Shown here: positions 1-8,615 of the stretch, piece by piece
How the letters are laid out: each line of letters opens with the position of its first letter
How positions within the stretch are numbered: position 1 is the first letter of the stretch
Made by a program: the position numbers and the translations under genes
Notes under the pieces: model-generated
The model's input: only the letters and a program-made list of their open reading frames with translations
The model's database searches: none
Told to the model about the DNA's origin: nothing
Origin: Leeuwenhoekiella polynyae
GTDB taxonomy: Bacteria; Bacteroidota; Bacteroidia; Flavobacteriales; Flavobacteriaceae
Length of the DNA stretch: 64,000 nucleotides
Direction of reading: 5' to 3'
Assembly (NCBI RefSeq): GCF_004104075.1
Contig: NZ_QOVK01000007.1
Coordinates: 62,001 to 126,000 of the forward strand

Positions 1-1
1 T

Positions 2-1507
2 GCCCTACTCGATTCTAATCTAATAGATTTCCCTAATGATCGTGATACTGAACTTAATAAAATAGCGATCTATTTACCTAACGAGAATTTTGAGGAAGCA
101 ACTCGTATTTATTCAGGTTTCAATACTTCTACAAAAGATAGTGTTACCGGTAAAATAGGTTTGGCTTTGGTTTCTCATTTAGCCGAAAAAGATAAAAAAG
201 CCTTGACTTTTGCTACGGAAGCTTTTAATATGGCTCAGCAATTCAAAAAAGATTCTTTGGTATTTCTTCCGGCAGCAGAGCGCTATACGCAAGCCTTAGT
301 ATGGAATGCTAAGTATGCTGAAGCAAAGCAAGAAATAACAACTTTATCTGAAGATTTTCCGCAGCACAAAACAGTATTAGCTTTACAAGCGATGTTAGGT
401 ATGTATACGGGAGATTTTAAGACTTCATTAGAAGCTTATCAAACCATCTTGAGCAACGATTCTACCTCTTTTGATGGAAATCTAGGTATTGCAAATGCTT
501 ATCGTGCTGCAGACAATCCGCTAGAAGCATACACTTACGCACAAAAAACCTTAACCTATTATGAAGGTCAGAAAGATGCATTAGGCTTGATCACTAAATT
601 AGATCTTTCTTATGCTCCTGTTGTGGGCACAAGAGCTTCAGTGACTAAAGATAATGGTGAGAATACAGCATATAGCTATGGAATTAATATTGCGCTTCCT
701 TTTTCAACTGCTTTTAAAACAGAAGCCTTATACGGTTATCGTACTACCCGCAATGGAATTAGCGGTCAAGAAGCCCACGCTCACGAATTAGGTATGAAAC
801 TGAATTACATGGTTGCACCTGGTTTTGAACTGGAAACACAAGCCGGATTCATTAAAGCATTCACTGCAGATAAAGATTATACAGATGTACAAGGCTCATT
901 AAGTTTAAAAACGAAGCCGGCTAAACGTCAAAATCTTGAAGTTGGGTATAGAAGAGCATTACAGAATTTTAATGCGGAATTGATTGAAGAAAAAATCGCT
1001 CTAAACGATTACTTTTTAAACTATAACTGGGGGATTACAACGCGCTTAGGCTGGTATACTTCTATGATTTACACCGCGCAATCTGATGCGAACAATCGCA
1101 AACTTTTGTTTACTTCTTTGTATTATGGATTGACCAAAAAGCCAGCCTTAAAAATGGGTTTCAATTACCAGTATTTAGGGTATAAAAATCAGGTGAATAT
1201 GTTGTATTTCAGTCCATCTAAATATCAAGCTACTGAAGTTTTTGCAGATTTAATGCTTAATGACTTAGGCTCTTTTCAAATTCACGCTGTTGCTGCCGGT
1301 GGTTATCAGTTTGTAGAAAGCCAAAAAGCAACCAGTATTTTTAGAGCAGAACTCAATGTGAATTATACCCTTTCTTCACAATTCAATCTTGGCTTTTATG
1401 CAAAGTATAGCAATATAGCTTCTGCAGTGGCAAGTGGTTTTGAATTTGGTGAAGCTGGTATTACACTAAGATGGTTACCGTTTAGTAAACCTATGTTTAA
1501 GAAGTAG
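2..1507 (+). CDS. TPR / outer-membrane beta-barrel protein, exopolysaccharide-exporter-like (5' truncated)
   Basis: The reading frame is open from base 2, so the start lies outside the window; the TTG at 161 is only an internal codon. About 501 residues are visible. The first ~200 are helical with TPR-like pairs (for example around YTGDFKTSLEAYQTIL). The rest alternates aromatic and polar residues and ends in a charged tail after TLRWLPFSKP, as in an outer-membrane beta-barrel. A YFSPSKY motif in the barrel resembles the YFSP segment of BcsC-type exporters. By analogy with PgaA and BcsC this could export a polysaccharide across the outer membrane, but the partner synthase would have to lie upstream of the window. 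The fold is well supported; the substrate is inference. A strong hairpin follows the stop. Confidence 0.6.
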   Translation, partial: ALLDSNLIDFPNDRDTELNKIAIYLPNENFEEATRIYSGFNTSTKDSVTGKIGLALVSHLAEKDKKALTFATEAFNMAQQFKKDSLVFLPAAERYTQALVWNAKYAEAKQEITTLSEDFPQHKTVLALQAMLGMYTGDFKTSLEAYQTILSNDSTSFDGNLGIANAYRAADNPLEAYTYAQKTLTYYEGQKDALGLITKLDLSYAPVVGTRASVTKDNGENTAYSYGINIALPFSTAFKTEALYGYRTTRNGISGQEAHAHELGMKLNYMVAPGFELETQAGFIKAFTADKDYTDVQGSLSLKTKPAKRQNLEVGYRRALQNFNAELIEEKIALNDYFLNYNWGITTRLGWYTSMIYTAQSDANNRKLLFTSLYYGLTKKPALKMGFNYQYLGYKNQVNMLYFSPSKYQATEVFADLMLNDLGSFQIHAVAAGGYQFVESQKATSIFRAELNVNYTLSSQFNLGFYAKYSNIASAVASGFEFGEAGITLRWLPFSKPMFKK

Positions 1508-1540
1508 GTTTAACAAGTAAGCAAATACAAATTACCTCTT

Positions 1541-1580
1541 AAAATGCGAGTTCATAATCTGAGTTATGAGCTCGCATTTT
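1541..1580 (+). terminator. Rho-independent terminator of the TPR/barrel gene
   Basis: A 17-bp stem (arms 1541-1557 and 1564-1580, one G-U pair) closes a 6-nt loop. The 3' arm ends in TTTT and is followed by ATTTT. It lies 33 bases after the stop of the upstream gene. Confidence 0.85.
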
Positions 1581-1764
1581 ATTTTAATCTAGACACATAA
1601 TTTAAACTTTACTTAAATAGTATTCTAAACGTCTTTATCAAAGTACATTTGTGTCGTGCTTAGATTTAATCATAAACTACTTTGGGGCAAGCTCACGAAG
1701 CATTAAACTTAATGAGACAAGTCTCAAAGCATTTAAATCTCAATTATCGAGCAAAAGATATACT

Positions 1765-2187
1765 ATGAAAACTTCAACTACTCAAAACGTATTTCGGGTA
1801 ATTCTAGGTGCTATGATGACACTGGCTGGTATAGGTCACCTCACTTTTCAACGGGATGAATTTCAGGCACAGGTGCCACGCTGGCTGCCAACTGATCCTG
1901 GCTTTATAGATTTTGTAGTTTTAGCTTCCGGTGTAACGGAAATTCTTCTGGGTCTCGCATTGATTTTCCTTATTAAATACAAGGTGAAGATTGGACTTTT
2001 TCTGGCGATTTTCTACATTCTCATTTTTCCCGGTAATATCTCACAGTACACTAATGGTATAGATGCTTTTGGTCTAGATACAGGTCTAAAGCGTTTAATT
2101 CGTTTATTTTTTCAGCCGGTTCTCATTCTTTGGGCGCTTTGGTCTACCGGTGCAATTACTTATTTGAAAAAGCCTAAAAATAAATAG
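1765..2187 (+). CDS. DoxX-like integral membrane protein
   Basis: A 140-residue protein with four hydrophobic segments, matching the small DoxX/DoxD-like family. The start ATG at 1765 gives a normal short N-terminus (MKTSTTQN) before the first membrane helix. A GTG at 1651 in the same frame would add 38 residues of unlikely composition and is rejected. The family is often linked to redox or thiosulfate metabolism, but no specific reaction can be assigned here. It is followed after 2 bases by the peroxidase gene, so the two are probably co-transcribed, which supports a role in oxidative-stress physiology. Confidence 0.75.
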   Translation: MKTSTTQNVFRVILGAMMTLAGIGHLTFQRDEFQAQVPRWLPTDPGFIDFVVLASGVTEILLGLALIFLIKYKVKIGLFLAIFYILIFPGNISQYTNGIDAFGLDTGLKRLIRLFFQPVLILWALWSTGAITYLKKPKNK

Positions 2188-2189
2188 CT

Positions 2190-2663
2190 ATGAATTTTTA
2201 TGATCTGGAAGCAAAAACACTACAAGGAAAAACTATACCTATGAGAGCTTATAAAGGTAAAACAGTTGTCGTTGTAAATACTGCGAGCAAATGCGGACTT
2301 ACACCGCAATATGAAGGACTTGAAGCATTGTATGAGAAGTATAGAGACCAAGGTCTTGAAATTTTAGGTTTTCCGTGTAATCAATTCGGAAATCAAGAGC
2401 CCGGATCTGCAGATGATATTGAAGCCTTTTGTCAGGTAAATTATGGCGTTAGCTTTACGATGTTTGATAAAGTTGATGTTAATGGTTCTCAAACTCACCC
2501 GATTTTTAAATACTTAAAATCAGAATTAAGTGGATTGTTAGGAAGCAAAATAAAATGGAATTTCACTAAATTTCTCATAGACAAAAACGGAAAGCCCATA
2601 AAGCGCTATGCCCCTATTACTAAACCGCAAAAGATGGAAGCTTCAATCAAAAGATTACTATAA
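2190..2663 (+). CDS. Glutathione-peroxidase-family thiol peroxidase
   Basis: A 157-residue protein reducing hydroperoxides. The peroxidatic cysteine is Cys35 in [12 protein letters not shown]. The rest of the catalytic tetrad is visible as Gln69 (FGNQEPG), Trp123 and Asn124 (KWNFTKFL). Cys81 sits where the resolving cysteine lies in two-cysteine, thioredoxin-dependent members, so thioredoxin rather than glutathione is the likely reductant (inference). No signal peptide, hence cytoplasmic. The length is typical of non-selenium bacterial members. It follows DoxX by 2 bases and is followed directly by the remnant of an OhrR-type peroxide sensor, which would be a fitting regulator. Confidence 0.93.
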   Translation: MNFYDLEAKTLQGKTIPMRAYKGKTVVVVNTASKCGLTPQYEGLEALYEKYRDQGLEILGFPCNQFGNQEPGSADDIEAFCQVNYGVSFTMFDKVDVNGSQTHPIFKYLKSELSGLLGSKIKWNFTKFLIDKNGKPIKRYAPITKPQKMEASIKRLL

Positions 2664-3121
2664 ATCGAAGATGATTCGGTTTTACATTTAGAAAATCAGT
2701 TTTGTTTTCCGCTTTATGCGGTATCACGACTTACGACAAAATTATACGCTCCGTTACTAAAAGAACTAGACCTTACCTACCCTCAATACTTAGTGCTTTT
2801 AGTTCTTTGGGAAAATGATTTACAAACAGTAAACGAGATAGGGAACTGTTTAGTATTAGAATCAAACACCTTACCTCCGCTTCTGAAAAGATTAGAACAG
2901 AAAAAGCTCATCAAACGAACGCGTAAAAAGAAGATGAACGCATTGTAACAAGTGCTCTTACAGAACAAGGCAAAGCACTAAAAGAACGTGCAGTTTCAAT
3001 TCCGCAGAAAATAGCTTCATTATTTAAAAACACAGACTTACCTGAAGAGGGTAATGGGGTTTTTCAGCAAACGCTACTCAAACTCTTAAGCACACTAAAA
3101 AAAGAAACTTCAAAAAATTAA
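2664..3121 (+). pseudogene. OhrR/MarR-family peroxide-sensing regulator, start lost and frameshifted
   Basis: Two reading frames together encode a MarR-family regulator of the OhrR type. The first frame (2664-2948) contains LENQFCFPLYAVSRL, with the Cys used by OhrR for peroxide sensing, and the wing-helix region ESNTLPPLLKRLEQKKLI. It runs into TAA at 2946 after RTRKKKMNAL. The second frame (2930-3121) continues as EDERIVTSALTEQGKAL, the expected DERxV...LTxxGxxL segment. The break is at an A5G run (2925-2930); one missing A, or a -1 slip on AAAAAG, would join the two. The first codon after the peroxidase stop is ATC, where an ATG would be expected, and no ATG, GTG or TTG is suitably placed. 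Two independent defects make a pseudogene most likely; sequencing error or recoding is possible. The 3' end overlaps the convergent transporter gene by 4 bases. Confidence 0.8.
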
Positions 3122-5958
3122 TCTTTTAAAGAATCTATTAACGCGGGTTGTAATTTTTTAAGAGCTAAAGAAGCAAAAGAACGAACCTCTTTATTCTTTG
3201 CTGTTATTTGTAATTCTGCCAATAATGGTAAAAAAGTAGTATCTCCTAAAAATTGTATCAGATAGATGACAGGTAATCTCAAATGACCATCCCCTACTTC
3301 AATAAGTTTAATTAAAGCCTTATTAAAGCTTATGTCAGAGTCTATGAGTATTTCCTCATAAACATCTGCATCTTCAATTATAGCAAGCTCTAAGAGCGGC
3401 AACAAAATGTGCTTTAATTTTGGAGAAAGAATATTATCTAAAAACTCAATAGCGTTCGCGCGTGTATCTCTATCTGTACTAATAAAGCCTTTATAGGCGA
3501 CATCAAGATCTTTTCTGCTATAATACACAGCCAGCAACTTAAAAATGGTATCAATTCTTAACTCAAGCTGCTTATCAAGAATTTCTAGCAATCCTTTGCG
3601 CGCTACTTCCAATTCAACTTTATCATCAGATGAAAGTAAGCGCTCGTAGGCTTCAGCATTAAAATTACTTTTGATCACTTTACGACTGCTTACGATATCG
3701 CGATACTCAAACGTATATTCTAGTAATGATCTAAAAATTGCCTTCGGAAAGAAATTGAGTTTCGGATTTTTAGTCTTAAGTCTATATAAAGATTTTGCTG
3801 AAGCTCTGCGTATCAAATTATCTCTACTCTTTAACAAGCGCAACAGCACTCGCACTGAAGCTTGAGTTTCAAAAGTTTGAATTACCGCCGGAATGTATTT
3901 TTTAGTATTATTCTTCAACAGCTTTTCGGCTTCGCGGGCAAGTAAAACTTCACTGATGGATTCTCCGTAATTTTTTAAGGCTTCAATTGCAACACTACGA
4001 TATTCTTTTACCGTTAAAAAGTCGATAAGCGCATCAATGAACATAGGCTCTCCAGAAATTCCGGCAGCTTCAATCGCATGACTTACAATATGTGGATTTC
4101 GGTTATTAAAGTTCGCCGAGATAAACGAATAAAATTGTGGAATCTGAGCGTAACCTATGGATTCTAATAAGAAGGATAATTCTTCCGGACGATGGTCACT
4201 GTTGGGCAACTCGAGTTCGGCAAGCCAAAGCTCAATACGCAGCTCCAGATTATATCTAGAAGCTATTTTTTTATTTTTTCTAGCCTCTTTTGCCAAACAT
4301 AACAATGCAGCATGAGCGATATAATCGCTGCTATTATTAAGATAAGAATCAAATATTCGATTATCGTTTAGCGATGTATGCATGATCAGATAATTCATCG
4401 CTGCATAAACCACTTCGTCATCTTTTAAATACACCATTTTGCGCACAGCCTCTAACGCTGTACCTTCTGGATAATGATACAGTTGACCGATCGCAGCTAT
4501 TTTAACAGCATCATCCTCGTGTTCTAAAAGAGGGATTATTTTATTCCGTAAAATTTTAGCGTTCCGTGGATTTATATGCTCTAAGTAACGCACAATTTGT
4601 TCAGTATCATTGGAGCTTAAAATACGCTTTCCTAATTCTAAAGGGGATTTACGCTTTCTTCTTGATGTTCCTTCTGAGAGCTCTACTGCCTCCCTAAGAC
4701 TTTGTCTAAAACTTTTAAAATAAGAATCACGTACTTTGAAAACACCTACAATCCAAATGAGGATCAAGAACAGAATAATTACGGTAACATAGTTTGAAGG
4801 AAGCGAAAGTCCTTTGATTACAAAGATCAATAAACACCCCGCTATACCGGTCGCAACGCTATCTATCACAACATCAATAAATGACTTTGTACGATTTTTA
4901 ATTTCTAATGAAATAGGAACCATAGCCAACTCAGTAGCCGCTTTATTAACCGATTGTTTTAAGCTGCCGTCTAAGCCTTTTATGATGATCAACACCCATA
5001 GCTCCGGAAATGTTAAAAATAACAAGGAACCTAAAGCTATACCTAATGGAAGGATCAATAGCGAACTGTTTACACCTAATTTTTCTACTACACGATTGGT
5101 TAGAAATAACTGAATACCTAAAGAAACCAGGTTGAAGGTAGAAAACCAAAACCCAAAAAATGATGCCAAGCGATCAGCATCTGGTATAGCTCGGCTGGCA
5201 AAGTCACTAAACTGGAAATCTACCAGTTTTGCAACAATAACCCCTAAACCTATTATTAAAGCTAAAAAAGTTAAATGCTTTGATTTTAAGAGCAGTTTAA
5301 AGGCGGTATCGCCCATATTATGATGAGCATTGGCAGATCTTGATGCTCTGCTTACATAGCCCTTCTTATAAATCATTGAAAGCAGTGGAATACAAGCTAA
5401 AATAAAAATAGAAGCTATAAGCAACATATTTCCATTACCGATATAGGGTACCAGAATAGTAGTTAAATATCCCCCAAAAATTCCTCCTGCAATTGCTCCA
5501 GATCCTATAAAACCAAACAACCGTTTTGCTTCTCTGGCATTAAAAACCATATTCGCCAGTAACCAAAACTGACTGGTAGTGAGAACAGCAAAAATTCCGC
5601 TTATAACATAATAGATGTATAGTGTTGCTGATCCAATTACCTGCATTTTATACAATACACTTAAGAGAATAAATGCAAAAGCAAAAAAAACAAGCGAAGA
5701 GACCATAATACGCCTCAGAGAATAACGCCTTACCGCCTGATTGTAAAAATAAGAAGTGATTATAGCCGTCGCAGCTATAAAAAGATATCCAAAAGCAAGA
5801 TTATCTGCACCCAACCCTTCGAGAAAAAGGGCATTTACTATAGGCTTTACGATCAATAAAATGGTAATGATCAAAAAGACGTATAACTGCATGAAAAAAG
5901 AGATGGTGATTTCACCATCTCTTATATTAAACGTCTTTTTTAGAAATTTCCTAATCAC
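3118..5958 (-). CDS. Npt1/Npt2-type nucleotide-transporter-like protein with HEAT repeats
   Basis: A 946-residue protein. Residues 1-430 form about 12 membrane helices of the ATP/ADP-translocase-like (major facilitator related) class. Residues ~440-940 form a soluble array of alpha-helical HEAT-like repeats, for example the stretches beginning KIAAIGQLYHYPEG and HAALLCLAKEA. Such fusions are widespread in free-living Bacteroidota, where the substrate is not established, so nucleotide import should not be assumed. The start is a GTG at 5958 that overlaps the 3' end of the upstream hydrolase gene by 8 bases (GTGATTAG), indicating translational coupling. The next in-frame ATG is 22 codons on, inside the first membrane helix region. 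Confidence 0.8.
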   Translation of the reverse strand: MIRKFLKKTFNIRDGEITISFFMQLYVFLIITILLIVKPIVNALFLEGLGADNLAFGYLFIAATAIITSYFYNQAVRRYSLRRIMVSSLVFFAFAFILLSVLYKMQVIGSATLYIYYVISGIFAVLTTSQFWLLANMVFNAREAKRLFGFIGSGAIAGGIFGGYLTTILVPYIGNGNMLLIASIFILACIPLLSMIYKKGYVSRASRSANAHHNMGDTAFKLLLKSKHLTFLALIIGLGVIVAKLVDFQFSDFASRAIPDADRLASFFGFWFSTFNLVSLGIQLFLTNRVVEKLGVNSSLLILPLGIALGSLLFLTFPELWVLIIIKGLDGSLKQSVNKAATELAMVPISLEIKNRTKSFIDVVIDSVATGIAGCLLIFVIKGLSLPSNYVTVIILFLILIWIVGVFKVRDSYFKSFRQSLREAVELSEGTSRRKRKSPLELGKRILSSNDTEQIVRYLEHINPRNAKILRNKIIPLLEHEDDAVKIAAIGQLYHYPEGTALEAVRKMVYLKDDEVVYAAMNYLIMHTSLNDNRIFDSYLNNSSDYIAHAALLCLAKEARKNKKIASRYNLELRIELWLAELELPNSDHRPEELSFLLESIGYAQIPQFYSFISANFNNRNPHIVSHAIEAAGISGEPMFIDALIDFLTVKEYRSVAIEALKNYGESISEVLLAREAEKLLKNNTKKYIPAVIQTFETQASVRVLLRLLKSRDNLIRRASAKSLYRLKTKNPKLNFFPKAIFRSLLEYTFEYRDIVSSRKVIKSNFNAEAYERLLSSDDKVELEVARKGLLEILDKQLELRIDTIFKLLAVYYSRKDLDVAYKGFISTDRDTRANAIEFLDNILSPKLKHILLPLLELAIIEDADVYEEILIDSDISFNKALIKLIEVGDGHLRLPVIYLIQFLGDTTFLPLLAELQITAKNKEVRSFASLALKKLQPALIDSLKD

Positions 5959-6889
5959 CTATACTGCCAGCGCCTTTTGTAGCACTTGCGAGTAAAGTTC
6001 GAGATTTTTGGATAGCTTTCTCTACTGGAAATACTAAATTTCTTATAATTTGTTCTCCGTTAGGATCTTCAACTAAAGCTACAAGAATATATTTACGACC
6101 ATTATCTCCCCAAACTAAAATAGAATCGGAGTGGTACTGTTTCCATGAACCCGATTTTCTAAACAAACGTGCATTAGGTGCAATGCGTTCTAGCGTATTT
6201 ACAAATTTGTGGTGTAAAGAAGGGTTCTCCATAATATCAAGCATTGCTTTAGAACGCTCTGGACTTACCAATTTACCGGTAACTAATTTATAGTAAAATC
6301 TACAAACCTGTTCTGCGGTAGCTGCGTGACTCAATCCCTTAATAGGATCTGGTCTGCGTTCACCGGCAGCAGCATAACGCTTACCTACCCATAAACCACC
6401 ACCGTGAGCTTTATCGTATAATTTGTATTTATCGCTTTGTAATACACTAGATATTTTATCATATCCTAGACGATCTATCATACGCGTACTGGCTTGGTTG
6501 TTAGATTTACTAATCATCAACCACATATCTTTTTTAATCTCTGCAGTTTCCTTCAATTCTCCTTTATCAATAGCATCCATTGCAGAAAGAAGAATAGCGA
6601 TTTTAGGTAAACTCGCAGCGTACATCATTTCTTCACCGTTGAGACCGGCATATTGAATCGCATTAGGATCATCAAGACTCACAATACCTACAGCCATCTT
6701 CTTTTGATCAACAAGACGCTTCATAGTAGGGTCTTTAGAAATCTGAGAATATAATTGAGAAGTTAAGACAGAACTATTAAAATCTTCCAGAGGGGCATCA
6801 ATACAATCTTTAAATGGAAGTTCTTGGGCAGTTACTTTTGAAGCTATTGCTACTACTAGCAATAGGATAAACACATTTATTTTTTTCAT
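5951..6889 (-). CDS. Class A beta-lactamase-fold serine hydrolase, secreted
   Basis: The ATG at 6889 gives 312 residues beginning with a signal peptide (MKKINVFILLLVVAIAS) and a probable cut after KVTA or just before Gln22. An upstream in-frame ATG at 6952 would bury the signal and is rejected. The three active-site motifs of the penicillin-recognising fold are present: SLPK (Ser93, Lys96), SNN (Ser129-Asn131) and KSG (Lys245-Gly247). The ExxLN loop carrying the deacylating Glu of true class A beta-lactamases is not visible, so peptidoglycan or another periplasmic substrate is more likely than antibiotic resistance (inference). Its stop overlaps the start of the HEAT-repeat transporter gene, so the two are probably made together. 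Confidence 0.8.
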   Translation of the reverse strand: MKKINVFILLLVVAIASKVTAQELPFKDCIDAPLEDFNSSVLTSQLYSQISKDPTMKRLVDQKKMAVGIVSLDDPNAIQYAGLNGEEMMYAASLPKIAILLSAMDAIDKGELKETAEIKKDMWLMISKSNNQASTRMIDRLGYDKISSVLQSDKYKLYDKAHGGGLWVGKRYAAAGERRPDPIKGLSHAATAEQVCRFYYKLVTGKLVSPERSKAMLDIMENPSLHHKFVNTLERIAPNARLFRKSGSWKQYHSDSILVWGDNGRKYILVALVEDPNGEQIIRNLVFPVEKAIQKSRTLLASATKGAGSIGD

Positions 6890-7032
6890 AAACAATTTTT
6901 GGGTGTGCTTGATTTTGGGGTTTAACGCAATATTTACATTAATAGTATGCAAAGGTTAAAGAAAAATCAAGTCAAAATCAATATTTAACATTCTTTACTT
7001 GAATAAGTTGCAAGTCTTATGCCAAATAAATG

Positions 7033-7063
7033 TTAAAGAGAAATTAGTTTTAAATCTCTTTAA
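7033..7063 (-). terminator. Possible terminator after the acyltransferase gene
   Basis: A 9-bp stem (7033-7041 with 7055-7063) and 13-nt loop lie 36 bases beyond the stop of the minus-strand acyltransferase gene. The T-tract is weak, so this is tentative. Confidence 0.35.
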
Positions 7064-7098
7064 TGTAAAAAGCCGAAGTAAAAAAACTAACTCGCTGA

Positions 7099-7902
7099 TT
7101 AGTAATCCCAACGTCTTGTTTGATTGAGCTCTTCTTCTTTCTGTAATTCTTCTTGCGGAATAACCTTTAAAAAGGAAGGATGTTGTTCTATAGCGTACTC
7201 GATCATTTCTACGATATCTTCTACAGAGTCGTTTTCATAATCAATATCCAAAGGTTTTTTAATTTCCATAGTTTGAAGGATACCCCGCTTTTTGATACGA
7301 ATTCCCTTTTTATCAAAAGAGCGTCTAAACCCATCAATCACGATAGGTACAACAACCGGTTTGTATTGCTTGATGATGTGTGCAGTTCCTTTACGAATGG
7401 GTTTCCAGGGTTTTGTAGTTCCCTGTGGAAATGTAATTACCCAACCATCGTGCAGCGCAATACCTATATTTTCGGTATCACTAAGATTCACAGGTCGGTC
7501 TACTTCTTTTCCTTTTGAACGCCAGGTTCTACTCACCGAAACCGCACCGGCATAAGCCATTATACGCGGTAATAGTCCGCTGCGCATTGTCTCACTGGCT
7601 GCTACATAGTAGATATTGAGTTTAGGTTGCCACAAGTAACCCACGTTTTTTATACTATCAACCCTACCGCTTAGACTTGCATTAAACACATGAAACATCG
7701 CCACCACGTCTGCAAAATAAGTTTGATGATTCGATACAAAGAGCACATTTGTATTAGGCAATTCTTTTATGATTTCAGAACCTTCTATTTGCAATGCATT
7801 AAAACCTCGGTAACGTCTGTGTGACATCGCACCAGCAATACGGATAAGCCACTTCTTGATGAAGTCATAATGCCCAAACGGATTGGTTTTTAAAAGTCCC
7901 AT
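7099..7902 (-). CDS. Lysophospholipid / 1-acyl-glycerol-3-phosphate acyltransferase (PlsC family)
   Basis: A 267-residue acyltransferase expected to transfer a fatty acyl chain to a lysophospholipid or other polar acceptor at the inner membrane. Motif I reads SNHQTYFADV, so His59 and Asp65 are separated by five residues instead of the usual four. Motif III reads FPQGTT in place of FPEGT. The amphipathic N-terminus (residues 10-35) may bind membrane; no clear signal peptide. It lies 69 bases downstream of the Nudix gene on the same strand and may share its transcript. Family membership is clear. The exact acceptor is not, and the motif changes suggest a subfamily distinct from canonical PlsC. 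Confidence 0.85.
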   Translation of the reverse strand: MGLLKTNPFGHYDFIKKWLIRIAGAMSHRRYRGFNALQIEGSEIIKELPNTNVLFVSNHQTYFADVVAMFHVFNASLSGRVDSIKNVGYLWQPKLNIYYVAASETMRSGLLPRIMAYAGAVSVSRTWRSKGKEVDRPVNLSDTENIGIALHDGWVITFPQGTTKPWKPIRKGTAHIIKQYKPVVVPIVIDGFRRSFDKKGIRIKKRGILQTMEIKKPLDIDYENDSVEDIVEMIEYAIEQHPSFLKVIPQEELQKEEELNQTRRWDY

Positions 7903-7971
7903 AGTTTTTATTACGTAATGAAAGGATAATTGTGAAATATAAAATTAAAACTTCAAACTATATACCGAAAC

Positions 7972-8613
7972 TCAATCTAATTGTTGAAGCGCCCACTTAA
8001 CTTCGCTAAGCATCATTGCTGTTGCACCCCATACTACGCGCTCTGCAAGGTAAAAAGCAGGTACTTCTAACATAGTACCGTAAGAAGTATCTATACGCTG
8101 TTTGATCACCTTTTTATCATCTAAAAACTCTGTCAAAGGAACTTCAAGAATCGCTTCGACCTCTGCCTCTTCTTTTGTAAAAGTTAGCTTAGATCGCACA
8201 ATTCCTATATAGGGTTGAACCCAAAAGTTACTGGGTGGTATGTAAATTTTTGTCAATTTTTTGATGACTTCGATGGTATCACGATCTACTCCTATCTCTT
8301 CTTCGGTTTCCCGTAAAGCAGTTTCTTCTAATGAAGCATCAAAATCTTCAGCCTTGCCTCCAGGGAAGCCTACCTGATTACTATGAACACCTTTATAGGT
8401 TTTTCGCAGAATTAAAACCAGCATTGTCTCTCCTGTTTCATTAGGATAAAATACAGCCATCACTCCTGCCCACCTGGGATTTTTTGACTCAATATCTACA
8501 TCTTTTAACGCACGTATGCGCTCATCAGGGGCCATTAAGAATTGAGCTTCTTGTCCCAATAAGGTCAAATTGCTTAGTTTTGGCATTCGTTTTACAAACT
8601 CTTCAAACTGCAT
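7972..8613 (-). CDS. Nudix hydrolase, CoA-pyrophosphatase (NudL)-like
   Basis: A 213-residue cytosolic enzyme. The Nudix box is complete: it begins GGKAEDFDAS and ends RETEEEIGV, fitting Gx5Ex7REUxEExGU, the divalent-metal site for diphosphate hydrolysis. The preceding GFPGG and the overall length match the NudL group that cleaves coenzyme A. The ATG at 8613 lies only 2 bases from the start codon of the divergent cyclophilin gene, so the promoter of each must sit inside the other's coding sequence. The enzyme class is well supported; the CoA specificity is inferred from the family. Confidence 0.85.
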   Translation of the reverse strand: MQFEEFVKRMPKLSNLTLLGQEAQFLMAPDERIRALKDVDIESKNPRWAGVMAVFYPNETGETMLVLILRKTYKGVHSNQVGFPGGKAEDFDASLEETALRETEEEIGVDRDTIEVIKKLTKIYIPPSNFWVQPYIGIVRSKLTFTKEEAEVEAILEVPLTEFLDDKKVIKQRIDTSYGTMLEVPAFYLAERVVWGATAMMLSEVKWALQQLD

Positions 8614-8615
8614 TT

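Noticed and set aside
161-1507. Start codon TTG at 161 for the first gene.
   Set aside because: The same frame is open back to base 2 with coding-like sequence, so the gene is truncated by the window and this is an internal codon.
1651-1764. N-terminal extension of the DoxX gene from GTG at 1651.
   Set aside because: The added residues are not membrane-like or typical of the family; the ATG at 1765 gives the normal start.
4814-5113. Open frames on the plus strand inside the HEAT-repeat transporter gene.
   Set aside because: They are antisense to a well-supported gene, have no recognisable features and no promoter of their own.
5951-6889. Antibiotic-resistance beta-lactamase.
   Set aside because: The catalytic motifs fit the fold, but the deacylation Glu loop is not visible and the context is housekeeping, so resistance is not supported.
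8484-8615. Long N-terminal extension of the cyclophilin gene from 8484.
   Set aside because: It overlaps the Nudix gene on the opposite strand and would hide the lipoprotein signal starting at 8616.
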